Shown here: positions 28,524 to 41,653 of the stretch, piece by piece
How the letters are laid out: each line of letters begins with the position of its first letter
Numbering within the stretch: the stretch's first letter is position 1
Assembly (NCBI GenBank): GCA_038496675.1
Contig: CM076669.1
Coordinates: 874,405 to 938,404, forward strand
Origin: Rachycentron canadum
Lineage: Eukaryota; Chordata; Actinopteri; Carangiformes; Rachycentridae
Direction of reading: 5' to 3'
DNA length: 64,000 bases
Notes under the pieces: generated by a model
The model's database searches: none
Told to the model about the DNA's origin: nothing
What the model saw: the letters and a program-made list of their open reading frames with translations, nothing else
Translations under genes and position numbers: made by a program

Positions 28524-31500
28524 CTGCATATGAACAGACAGACATTATTAGTTACTGTACCGTTTCTGTTTTTACACTTAAAAACGCGGGGACATACAGG
28601 ATGTGGACAGAAAGTTCCTGCAACACACAAAGCTAGGACGTCAAACATATTGTGGCAAGAGAGAAATGCCTTGTGGGGACTTAACACCTAACTTTACACT
28701 GACATTGTGGGGACATATAGATAGATAAAGATGGTCATGAGAAGAAAGATCAGTGTGTGTGAAAATACATTGTGGGGACGTCACGTTTGTTTCTACCACG
28801 TGAGGACATTTCAGTAAAAAAAGACGGTTTAACAGACAACGTTTGCGTAGGTGCAAACTGGCGCCATCTACTGCCGTGAAGTGAGAACTTTTCCCATTCA
28901 TTTTTGACTTCACTTAAGAAATGTACTGAAATGAAAATAGAAAAAGAGAAAGCTGGTGGCCTCGCGGCCTAAAGCGAAGACACTTAAGACTCGGCCAAAG
29001 GTTTGGTTTGAATAACATTCACAAAATGGACGTTAGTGCCATAATGTTTTACCTGTCGGCTCGGAGCTGACAGGTGATGCTCAGTACATCCACCACTCCC
29101 TCCAGCTGCAGCTGTCGACAGCCTATTGTCGTAGCAATGAAACAGCCAGTCCGGCCAATCCCGGCACTGCAAGGAGGGCGATGTGACATATTATTATTAT
29201 TATTTTATTTCACACATTTTTCGGTTGTAGCAGAGAAGCCGTTTCCCAGATTCCACTCTCTGTACCTGCAGTGGACAATGACTGGCCCCACGGCGGTGGC
29301 TGTTCGTCGGTCCGTCTCAACGTCCGCCATCAGCTGCAGCAGCGGCATAGCAGAGTCTGGGGTTTTGTGGTCGGGCCACGATGTGTACCAGTAATGCTGC
29401 AGCACGCGGGTTTGATTCCCACACTATGCAAAGATATAGTCCCAAGCCCCAGCTTTGAATAAATGTCTCTCTCTGCACAGGAATGAAAGAAATACTACGT
29501 TTTTTAAAGTTTGTACCTTGAGCGTGAGGCTGCGGGTGGTGTAGTGTTCACACTCTCTGATGCTGTTTACCAACACTTCGATCTTTCCATAGATCCCTCT
29601 CTTCTCAGGCCAATACAGAACACACTTCTACAAAGAAAGAAACAAAGACAGAGGAAATAATGTCAGTGGAAAAGAATCAGACTTGTGGTTTTTCTAAATT
29701 TAGCCCATTGATTTAAGTTTACCTGTTTGTTATTTAAAATTGATTTCCTTCCTCTTGTTTTCTGTTTTCTATGAAAATCAAGTTGCTGAGATGTGAGTTT
29801 AAGAGCAGGGACCAAATTATTTAGTTGGTTTTTTTTTTTATCACCATCACAAAACTAAAGAATTTCCATGCAACTGAAAACTAAAGGTAAGTGTGAAATT
29901 CAACCAATATGCAGCATAAATGAAATAAATGAACATGTACTGATCACTAAGCTGATTTACAGGAACGTGTGGTGGTTCTAAGTGGTTCTAAGTCACAGAG
30001 AATCTGAATTAGGAACCTGTTTGTCTTTCTGGGAAACAACAATAGATGTTGAAATATGTTAATTAAGTCATTAATTATTTTCATGGATTGTCACTCAGGT
30101 GCAAATTGAAAATGCAGGTAAAGTATAAAAACAGGAAGACAGAAACCAACTCAACACAATGCGTCTTGGGCGAGTTATTGTCTTAAAACAGTCTCGGCTC
30201 ATGTGTGGAATTAAAGCGCTGCCTTCGCATCAACTGCCATCTTTGTTTTTCGTGTCCTCGTACCTCGTTCTTCTCCTTCAGTTTGGTGATCATAACGATG
30301 ACCGGTGACTCCTCCTGCCACGCCATCTGCCAGAAGTCATTTACCGTGTTCACCATGGGACCCTGAGTGGCAATGAACGCCTTCTCGTTGCCTAGGTAAC
30401 CCTGGCACAAGAGCCAATCAAACAACAGCATCAACATACTATACCACTAATTTATGGGACAGAAGAAAACAATAGAAATAAACGTGGTGTTGAATTTGCT
30501 GATGCAGGCTGCGTCATCATATTGTCAAGATATATTTTGTATTCAGTAGCATAAATGAAACTGCAGGAAATTACAAGACAGTTTTGATCACAATATTTTC
30601 ATCAGCTACATATTTTATGTGTCATATTTCTGTTTCTCCTGTCCATGTGCTAAATGAGCTAACTGACCTTGGATGTGCTATAATTGGTGCATTTACAGTA
30701 GGACGAAGTGTTTAAACCCAGCTTCTGTTCTCTCATGTGGCCCGACAGTTGCAGTGGGGTTTCCTGACAGGAAGAACGTCTATTGTGTCGGAGTCTGAGA
30801 GCAACATTACAGACTTCTGCAGCAGTATACTTTCACTGTGTTTGTGTTGATGAGGAAACCAGAAGAAAAACCTGTTGGCATTCCAGACGTGATGTGATCA
30901 GTGTGTTGATGTTCGTGCTCTGGGTTAGAGGAGACTGGGTAAACAAATGTCGTCATGATTTACTGAATTAAAAGGAGGGAAAAATAAAAAGGTCTCTCAA
31001 AACAAAACTTGTAGTAGTAAAACAGTCAGTAAATGAGAATTACGATGTGTAATTTAAATGTTCCATATTTCACACTATTAGAGTGTCTCAAGTGTCGATG
31101 TCCATCAGAAGATAGATTTGTGGTTTTAAGAACCAAGAACCATCTCTTCTCTCTGGAGCCTCTCCTCTGATTGGCTGATCGTTCCAAACTGAGTGACCCA
31201 ATAAGAATATATCAGATTTCAAGTAAAACACTCGGAGAAACCAGATCCTGCAGGGTTGGATGGTATGTTAAGATATGTCATTATATATATATACTGACTA
31301 TTGAACACATATATGGTGCATTATGACAGTTGTGTTTCTTTTATATTACTTAAGGTATCTATTGAGTGCAGTGTTATATGGTTATAGTTTACAATAGGTG
31401 GATAGATGCAGCAACAACCACATCAAAAAATATAGTCTTTGAAAAAATCTATATTATTTTATCAAGTCTACAATATTGATGAAATCAGGAGGGTAGAGTT

Positions 31501-34500
31501 GTGTTCTACCAAGTATGCACTTTGACAAGTTAACAAATAACTAACTGTTTGTGGTGTCAATGCTCTGGACGGCTGTAAATACTCACCCGTATGTAATTGG
31601 CATTAATGTAGGAGCTCAGCAGGTCGTTGCAGCTCTTGGACTTCAGGATCACTCTGGAATGAGGATCTAATAATACATGGCAAGGACAGGAGGGTTTAGT
31701 ATACGAGGAAGAAAAGGAAACCAGGCAAGGATTGAGAGGGGGAAAAACATTTAGATATGGAATCTGCACCACACATCAATCATCTAAAAATAATGTGACA
31801 ATCAAACAGGTGGAGGTGGACTGTGGTTCATTCAACTTGACCATCAGTGACCTGTAAACTCAGTACAGCCTACAGGTTGTTGACATGATGTACTGACCTC
31901 AAATATCACCTTTATATTTAGTGACGCATCAGTCGCATTGAAAAGAAAAAACAGACACTGGAACACAGAAGAATTAAAACCCTGACTTTATTCTGACCTG
32001 CTTTTAGACCTGGTCTCGACTTTGTTGGGACCTTCTTTCAGACTCAGTCTAAACATAGCCGTGACCTTCTGTCAGACCTGGTCTTGTTGGGACCAGTTTT
32101 CAGACTCAGTCTCGACTCTGTGAGGAACTTCTTTCAGACTCAGTCTTTGCAGTGATCTACTTTTAGACCTAGTCCTGACATTATCGTGACCTGTTTTAAA
32201 CGCAGTCTTAGGTCTAACCCTAAGCCTTAACACCTTATCTTGATTTGGACTTGACTCAGTCCTGTGTTAGTCCGGACCACGGCCTGTAGCAGGGCTAACA
32301 GTGAGCCCACCTTCAGAAAAGTCAGCATATGAGCTGGAACACAGGAAGGAGTTTGATTGACAGCAGCTCTAGGTGAGCATTCCTTCATTATGATTGGCCG
32401 GAAGGAAGGAAGGAACGCCACCCCCCCATCACCCCCTCCCCCTGTGGTACTGATAACCCCACCCCTTTCTCCAAAACATGAGTGCACAGACCAAAAGCCA
32501 TCATTGTGTGTGTGTGTGTTGCATAATGTCTTCATAAGGCTCAGTGGTTGGCTGACAGTGTGAGAACAAACTGTGCTCTGAGGAAAACGCATTGTTCGTG
32601 TGTGTGTGTGTGTGTTTGTGTGTTCAGGGGGGAGGGAGGTGTGATATTCACTGTCCTTGGGGTTATTAGCCTTTGACCTTAAACCCCTCCCATATACTAA
32701 AGCAGCTTCCTGGTTCAACAGGAAACAAGGCATAAGGACTGTTTCTTTTTCTGTTTCTTAGCAGCATTGAGATTATTTCACTCTGAGGCCCTGTTGCATT
32801 GTGGGAATCTTACTCATCAACACCTCAGCATTAAATTCAGCTCATGCTGGTTTAGACATAAAATCCACCATTTCCCTACAGACTTTTATCTTCTGACATC
32901 TTTCTCCACACAACTGTTAGTAAATGTATCCTAAACACTAATTCATGGACCTCTGGGAAAATAGATTTCACCTCGCTTGAAACAAACTGTCACTTATAGT
33001 TTATTTTGCTTTCATCGTGATTTAAATATGTGCTAACCAAGTATCAATCCTCCACGACGTCACCATCGTCTGTGAGCTGCTTCTTCAAAGCCTCCAGTTT
33101 GTCATTTTCTTCATCAGCCAGCTTTGTTTTTTAAACCAGAAGAAACCATCTTTGGAGGAGCAGGTGGAGTGAGGGGTGGAGCTGACCTGCTCTGTACTCT
33201 ATCCTGATTGGGTGGTACAGTCTGTCAATCAAACAGTAGCCACGCCCTCTAACCCATCCCCTGCTTTGTGGTCTATTTTCCTCTAAATGGATCATCATTT
33301 AAAAAATGATCATGTTGTATTGAAGACGGTCTATGGTGCCAACATTTAATATTAGATAACAGATGCAGTTACAGACATTTCGTGTGGACCTTTAATGCAG
33401 CTTTGTGTAGCACCTCATGATGCAGAGAAAACACCCGACCCCCCCAGACTGACTACTCACTGGGCAGAATGGTCTTGTATCTGTTCTTGGTTCCATGGTT
33501 TGGAATATCCAGGTCCTTGGGGTCAATGAAATTCATGGGAATTTCCTGAGATGGAGAAATGAGAAAAACACATTTAATGAGTTATATTTTATGACATTGT
33601 CTTCCATGATTAGAAACAGGCAGCATGTACTGCTACAAAAAACAAAGCAGGGTGTTGTTTTATAAAAACAACTTTGACCTTGAGTTTATTGGATCATTCT
33701 GCCTCACAACTCAAAAGGCTTTTATGTGTTTCTTCACGTACAGTGAACTCAGCGTGCAGCTTGTGTGTGTTGTTGACGATGTCTCGTAGATGCTGCCTCG
33801 TCAGCGGCCGCCCGGCGGAAGACAGGTACTCCTTCGCTGCCGACTGTCTGGGGGTCACGACGGCAACGGTGAGGGGCTCCACGGAGCCGAGGGCCGACAT
33901 GTCCAACACCAGAGAGACGTTAGAGCCACGTCTGGAGGTCAGCGACACACGGGGAGAGAAAAGAAGAAACCGAGTGAGAACAGGACAAAATGTTCCTCTT
34001 CCTCCTGCACAGCAAATCTGCATCTGTCTCTAAACCTGCCTGACTCCAACTGTCGCAAACAACCTGGTTACAAAAGCTGCTTCGGTGGTTCGGATGTGGC
34101 CTTGTTCCCACTTTAAGATCCACATTTTTGTTCATATCCATAAGATTTATTTGTGGTTTAAGAACCAGAAATTGCTACAGTTTTACGTTTCCTCTGAGTT
34201 CAGACAACAGTCAAATAAAAAACAAGATTTCAGTTAAACACAAATAAAGTATCATTGTTATTTTTATTATTTGTTTCTGTCACAGACCTGATGACTCATC
34301 ACCGGCAGATGAATTTTAACATCAACATTAACTAATGAGCGTCGTCTTTCCTCTTATTCGACCAGTCAGTCTGTGAAGCTGTTAACCTGCAACCACACCT
34401 GCTCCAGGTAGCAGCCAATCAGGTTGGAGCACCATTTATGGACTACACCCCCAGAACGGTGTCGTTTTTGTGGGTCTGTGGTTGAGTGTGATCTTCCAGT

Positions 34501-35988
34501 GTGATGAGTGAAGACGACTGGTTTATACAAGTCTTGCAACAGTTCAAAGGACAAATAAAGTCATCGCAAACACTTCAAACCAAGTTTGTGTTTGTAGACG
34601 TGAAAAAGACTTGAGTTGAAATCCTTTGTGTTTGCACAGCGAGGTGTCGGAGCAGAGGACCACGACAAAGACAAGGTGTGCTTTGATGAGGTGAGTGTAG
34701 GTGGACTGTCATCGAGCTACGTGTCAGCCTGTTTCCTGTCCAGGATGCCGTCTCTTCCTATTCGTCTGATTGCTGATTGGCTGCCATCCAGAGTGGACAA
34801 CACACACACACACACACACAAAGAGACACAGACACCAAGAAAAACATCCTGTTCTCACTCTGAGCCTGAAATCGTCCTCCCTCTCTCACCTTCAGAAACA
34901 CAGATTGTTCTCGGCTCTCAACTCTGATGTAACCAGAACAAAATGGCCCCTGAGCGCCGAGCGCTCGGTAACGGAACAGTCACGAACAGCAGATAACGGC
35001 TAAAGTGCTAGACGCTGAGCTGAGGTCCAGATAAAGGTGTTTTCTTTTCACTTATGAAACTACTTAAGAGGGAAATGAACTGCGGCCAAGTTTTAAAACA
35101 GCAGTGGCCGAACAGACACAACAGGCCGATTTTTACAAAACACGTCTGGGTTGGAAAAAGAGGTCGATTTATTTAACCACTAAGAAGCAAAGATTTTCCC
35201 TGGTCTGGTGTTTAGATGATGTTGAGCTGTGTGTCAGCAGGTTCATTGACGAGAAACCTGAGAACAGTCAATCAATAAGGCTGAAGAGCAGTCAGCTTTT
35301 TATTTTCTCAGGCACAAAACCACCCGTCTCTGGTAGATCGAGACTACTCTGACTGGGAGGTGAGGTCGGGTGGGGTTAGGTGAGTATAGGTGAGGTGAGG
35401 TAGGGTGAGGTGAGGTGGGGTTGGGTGAGGTAGGGTGAGGTGAGGTGGGGTTGGGTGAGGTAGGGTGAGGTGGGGTGAGGTAGGCTGAAGCATTAGATGA
35501 GCAAATATGAGGTAAGAAATTGGCTCAATAAGATGATGATTGGTCACTTAACACTTAAGTATTTGCTTTATGTTACTTTAAAAACAGACCTAACGAAGTT
35601 CAAGTCTGTCACAAAAAGAAAAAAGATGCATGAATAACATAAAAACAAAAATATTAATAAAAAGTTTAAATATTAATTCCTTCCAAATAGCAAGTCACAT
35701 TTATGAGTTTGAGTATCATTACAAACAATTTACAATTTTTAAAGCTAATTTTATTATTTACTTTAAGAAACTGAGGCCAGTGGGAGGAGTCATCGTATAA
35801 AGTGTTGATGTAACAGCAAGAATGTAACGTTTCTATGATTAATGAGCTAAAACGGGGAAACATGGGAAAGAGCCTTTAAACAGACAAATGAGGTCAAGGC
35901 CTCTAATGTACACTCTCCTGACATGGACGCCTCCCTTCAAATAAACACCAGCCTCAGGACACGTACAAGCAGCTCTGATGGAGGGTTT

Positions 35989-36034
<46 letters not shown>

Positions 36035-38526
36035 CACACACACACACACACACTTCATATACAATGTTTATGGAGGAAATCTATCTAAATGTTATTAATT
36101 ATTATTCATTAAATGCTGATATTTCTGAACTATAAGTTGAGCGTCCACACACACACACACAGACACACACTCCTCCATTTAAGACCTCCTCATTGACACG
36201 TACACAGCTCAACACCTGACTAGTCCAACAATCACAGGTTAGAGGTCACTGTGCTCTGGACTACAACACAAACACACACACTCTTCTTCCGTTGCTAAAC
36301 AAGGTTTTTGATCTGAAAGCTCATTATCTGTGTTTCTGTCCAAACGAGTTTCGTAACATCAGTAATGTGATGCAGGTGCTGTTTTATTCTGTGTTAGATG
36401 GAAATTACCACTAAGTCCAGTACAGGTCCTCACAGGTCACAGGATTCAAACAGACCTGAGACCTTAAAAAATGAACATCATGTTTTTTTGAAGACTTGAA
36501 ACTAGAGACTGAGACCAAAACGTTTACTGAGCTAATAAATCAAGGGAGAAGTAGGGACATTTTCCCATAGACTTCAATACAATCTGACTTCTTTACCAAC
36601 CAGTGGAGTCGCCCCCTGATGGTCATTAGAGAGGATGAAGGTTTAAGGCTCTTCAGTATCAGATTCACTTCACAGACCCAGAGTCTACGTCTACTTTTAT
36701 AGACAGTCTATGGTTTAGCCACTGGGGCTGATGGGAAATAGTGTTCGACAAAGAACCTGGAAGTGGTTTCATTGTCGTGGTTTTGTGTATTTAAACGAGC
36801 TGCCATCCAGAGGGGCGGAGCTAAAACGCCTACCTTTCTTGAAGACCTGCGGCAGGTTTCATCCTGAAGGGGGAGGGGCAGGGCTTTAGCTCGTTATTGG
36901 CTAACACTGGGGCGATGCCGGCGTGGGGGGTGTGATTGTTGCTGTTGACAACAGGGACAGGGGCGGGGCTAGGAGGAGAAGCACCGTCAAGACTGTGATT
37001 TGTTTTTCAATATATTTCAGCTGAGGAGTTGTGGGATTTGTTAGTTAATTACCTGGGCAGAGGGACGACAGGTGGAGCAAGGCGGCGGCAGGCTACCACT
37101 GGCTGCTGCTGGGGAATGGGTGTGGCTACAGCTGGAGGTAGCTCAGCTTGGACCATGCTTCCTGAAGTCACAACCTGGAAAAGACAAGAACGTGTTCGTT
37201 CATGAGTCACAACACGTTTTTTTTCTTACACATTAACCGTCCAACAGTTTTTGGTGTCAGGTGGTGACCTTGGTGCCCTTTGACCTCTGGGCGGGGTCTG
37301 GAGGTATGGTGGGGGTCAGGTGGAGGTCAGGAGGCGGAGCTTTGAGCTGTCTGTCAGAAACCTGAACTTTCTCCTTCAGTCGGTACAAAACCTGGAGATC
37401 AGAGAGAAAAGAAAACGACGACAAAGTTCAAGACTAAAATCACCAGTTAGCAACAAAATGAGTCATTTCCTGGTTTCTAGGTCAAAACAGACGAGTCTCA
37501 TCTTCATCACGATGAAGGCCACAAGCTCTACCACTTTCTTTAAATCAGATATTTTCCAACATGATATGAATAAAAAAAACTTCAATTATATTTTAAAATT
37601 ACATTTTGCCGTTTGGCATTTTTTGTTAAAAAAAAAAAAAAAAGGTTTTTAAAAAGTTTTATTTACTAAACTAAAAGTATCAGAAAGTATAATTTTGGTC
37701 TCACTAATGAAACTATAAACTATAACTAGTAGCACTTAGGTCGAAAAATTCCAAATGATATACAACGTTATTTATAACTTTATAACCTTTTTACTCTCAT
37801 TTCATTTCACTTAAAAAAAAATCTGTGAAATGTAAACATGTAATTTTAGAAGTAAACACTATTTCATTTAAATACATTTTTATATGCGGCATATTGAGGA
37901 AATTCATACTTTTTTGTTATCTCAATTCAACAGGATCATTTGTCAATATATCTTGATTGTTTCCCTTGTGGCCTGATTCATTTCTCAAGGTGGTTTTAAG
38001 GTTATTTTCTTGTCATGAGAACCTGATTTCAAACTGAATCCAGATCAGTGAAAATTCAGCTGAACAACAGATAAAAAAAATGAGCGAATGGAGACAAAAC
38101 AGCAGAGAAGGAAGGATAAACAGATCCAGTCTCATCAGAGCTCAGAGACAGGACACAGATCAGGGAGCAGCTGGACAACAGCTCCCTCAGGTGGATCAAA
38201 TGTTGCACTACAACTGACTCAGGAGAAACATTTATTTAAATTATATATATATATTTCACTTATTATTTCACTGTTTCTCTGTCAGGTTTTTTTTCTAGAA
38301 GGTGGAACCACTTGTGATGCAGCTTGTATGTAAATGTTTGAGTATTGTGAAAAGTCTTTATGTAGATTTGTTTTTGTTGTTTGTTTTTTTTATGCACATC
38401 CAGATGAGCTGTGTCTTTCATAAAGAATCATTTTAATAATAATAATATATATACTGTGGTTTTATCTGCAGTAGAACAGCTTTTGCTTGTGTTGCTTCTT
38501 CTAAGCTTTTTATCAAAGCCTTAAAT

Positions 38527-38604
<78 letters not shown>

Positions 38605-41603
38605 GGCCAGGGCATGATGACCTTTGACCATGGACACAAACTGGCTAAAGGCGGTTGGTGGCTGTCTGAGCCAATCAGAGCAACTGAGGAGGAAGGTTTA
38701 GCAACATGTTGCATGATGTCAGCTATTATGCTGATGTGTGTGTGAGTGTGTGCGAGTGTGTGTGTGTGTGTCTATTTTCAGTGCACAGCGGTCAGTTTCC
38801 GTGGGCATCTCCAAGCTCACCTGCTATTTCAGTTCATGTCTGTGAAAGAGCCAAAGGGCACCGAGTTTGAATATGTCGTCGTCATCATCATCATCATCAT
38901 CATAAATAAACAGACTGTCAGCCAGTCACTTCCCGGGTCTCATCAATGTGGCGTTAGCATCAATTTCCAGACTTAGACAAGTCCTTAACCCTTTAAAGGC
39001 TTGTTTGATGACACAAGAACACAACTGTAGAGACTTTAGAGTGTAGACTGTGTATGATATTGTATTTTACCATCAAGCAGGTGATGACGATGACGAAGAT
39101 GGTGAAGAAGAGGACGACGGCGTAAAAACCTTCTCTGCTCCACACGTGATCCCTCTGTTCACCCTGCAGGACGTTTTTCTGCAGAGACAAAGGACATGAC
39201 TTCACATCCAGATACTGATGGTCTGTTCAGGAGTGCAGAAGAGCAACACTGACAAACAGCAACTCAACTTTTTTTCCCAAATTTGGCAGTTTAATCTTAG
39301 TAAAACAATTAATAAATCAATTAGTACCAGATATCAAATGATACTGGAGCTAAATTGTATTTAATGTCAAAGAGCAAACAAAAGTAAAATTAAGACTAGT
39401 TTTTCTTCCAACTTGACGAGTGATGTTGAAGCACATGTATTGTGTTAATTTGTTGACTTTTTTGTTCTTGTTCTTACACTTAAGAACGATAGCGTTACAG
39501 CAAACAGAAGCCTGGTTTGTTCCACAGAGAGCCTCTGATTTGTTACTGTAATATTATTACAGCAGAACTGTCACATCTCTCACTGCTGCGAGAGAGTAAT
39601 AATATTAATATAATCTGTAAAGCTGCTCTGTTCTTCCTCAGGCTGATCAATGGGACTTTAATACTTCCATTAAACTTTTAGCGGCAGCACTCTGCTCTCT
39701 AATAATCCCAATCCATCCTCTCCATCCGTCTGTCTCCACGGGGACCAACGAGGGTGCTTAACGAGCTGCGGTTACCTAGGAGACGGAGCAGCAGGCACAT
39801 TAGTGGCGTTTAAACGCACACTTTCACACACCTCAGTTGAGACCTCAGTGATGCCAAAGTGTCCCAGGTGACGGTGAAGGACCCTGACGTTCAGTGATTG
39901 GATGACCTCTTCGGCGGGGCGGGGCTCTGAAATCCCCAGCCTATCAGAGGACACGAAGAGTTCGATGCCATTCTTCTCCTCCTGTAAGAGCCGTCTGTCA
40001 ATCAATCAATCAACCATCAGCCATCATTCAGTGCTGTGTGATATCTGAACGTGTGTCTTACATTCAGCCGGTTGATGTGAACGCGTCCTGCAGGAACACC
40101 GAGTGCTGCTGCTACACCTTCCCGAAACCACCGAAGAAGACTGACGTTCAGCCTCCTCACATCCACAGCCAGGTACTGAGAGAGAGAGAGAGATGGGGGG
40201 GGGGTCACATTTTTCTTCACGGGGCACCGACTTTCACCTCGACTACAATTTAAATTTTTGGATTTTTTTGGATTCCCAGCATTTTGTTGACGAAAAGAAA
40301 CTGAATAAAATTGAATCTGTCTGATTCAACAAAAGTCTGAGGCTCCCTTTGGAAACAGTTGACAGAGGTTATTGTGATGATGTGTAGCCTGGTTTTTATT
40401 ACTATTTTTATGTTGTTTGTTTTTGCATGCATTTTATCGTTGTTCAATTTTTCAAACGGTTCATATTCAGCTAATCTCATTCAACAGTTCACATTTAGAT
40501 GAAGATTCACCTTCAGCGCATCACATTTAGTTAAATGTGAACATTTATGCCTGAAACATAACAGCTTGGACAGAAATGACAATTTCACAACTAGATTGAA
40601 ACACATTTTCAAAATCACTGCTCGTCAGATTTACTGTACAAGAATCAAGACTTTTTTTTGTTCTGCATTTACAAAGTTTACAGAAGAATCACTGATCGGT
40701 GGCGATCGTCTGTACAGAAGCTTCAGTCCGCAGCCTCATCACCACACATATCGAACCATAACATCATCCCACTGATATTTCATCTCTCTCTCTCTCTCTC
40801 TCTCGGCTAAAATCCATCTTTCTACACCCCCGACTCCCCCATCTCCATCTCCCCAGGTTTATTTGGCTCCTCTGGTTTTCCCAACAGTCTCTCAGCTTTC
40901 AGCAGCAGTGATATGGGAGGCAGGTGAAACACACACCAATGACTCGTCCTGGATTTTACTGTAATCAGTCAGTGTGTGGAGAAAATAGACAGGACACATT
41001 TCAGGGTGAAAAACCACACGAACACACACACAACTGACTGGTTTGTGTTGCTAAGACACCAGCTACAGCCAGAAAATGTTAAAGCGCACAAAGAAGAAAA
41101 AAAAATTGAATTTCAAATAATTAATTAGCAGACAACTAATCAACTAATCAAGAAAATGATCAGACGATTAATCAATAAAGCAGCCGTACATGGTGTATTG
41201 GTCTCAGTCACAGAGAAATGCCTGTGTTCAGAAACTGAGCCTTAAAACCAGCCTCAGGACTTCTGGAACTTTGTGATGTCACAACCAAGCAGTCAACACC
41301 CTCAGCCACGCCCACAAGCTCCACCATCCAACAGGATTTGTTTTCTCTGTGTGTTTTACCTGAAAACATTCAGCCAATCAGAAGAGAGGATCAGAGCCTA
41401 CACCCATTAACTACAACATGGATGAATGTTAACAAGATGTGGTATCGATATCAAACAGCTCTGGAGTTGCCACGTCAGGTCTTTGTGCTAAGCTAAGCTA
41501 AACATCCTGAATCTAATGTCCAACTGAGTAAAAAGAACAGATGGTTTATTTGACTCAGTTTAAGAGAAAATAAAATATAAACCCACAAACCACTGCTGCA
41601 CAA

Positions 41604-41653
<50 letters not shown>

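Larger units (their letters stand above)
31667..33460. other. ptprr intron 10
   Basis: 1.8 kb. Holds a degenerate tandem repeat (31985-32265), GT runs near 32505 and 32598, and a family A copy (33115-33345). Confidence 0.6.
33932..36833. other. ptprr intron 8
   Basis: 2.9 kb. Holds a G-rich minisatellite (35358-35493), a CA tract (35992-36053) and a family A copy (36463-36720). No exon recognised. Confidence 0.6.

Noticed and set aside
28307..28636. Plus-strand 109-codon frame.
   Set aside because: It is antisense to the ptprr stop-codon exon and has no family resemblance.
29409..29419. GGTTTGATTCC on the plus strand, like a tRNA B box, with a weak A-box-like stretch near 28954.
   Set aside because: The B-box-like word lies inside conserved ptprr exon 14, and no cloverleaf can be drawn for either place.
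33674..34116. Overlapping frames of about 110 codons on both strands.
   Set aside because: They are shadows of ptprr exon 9.
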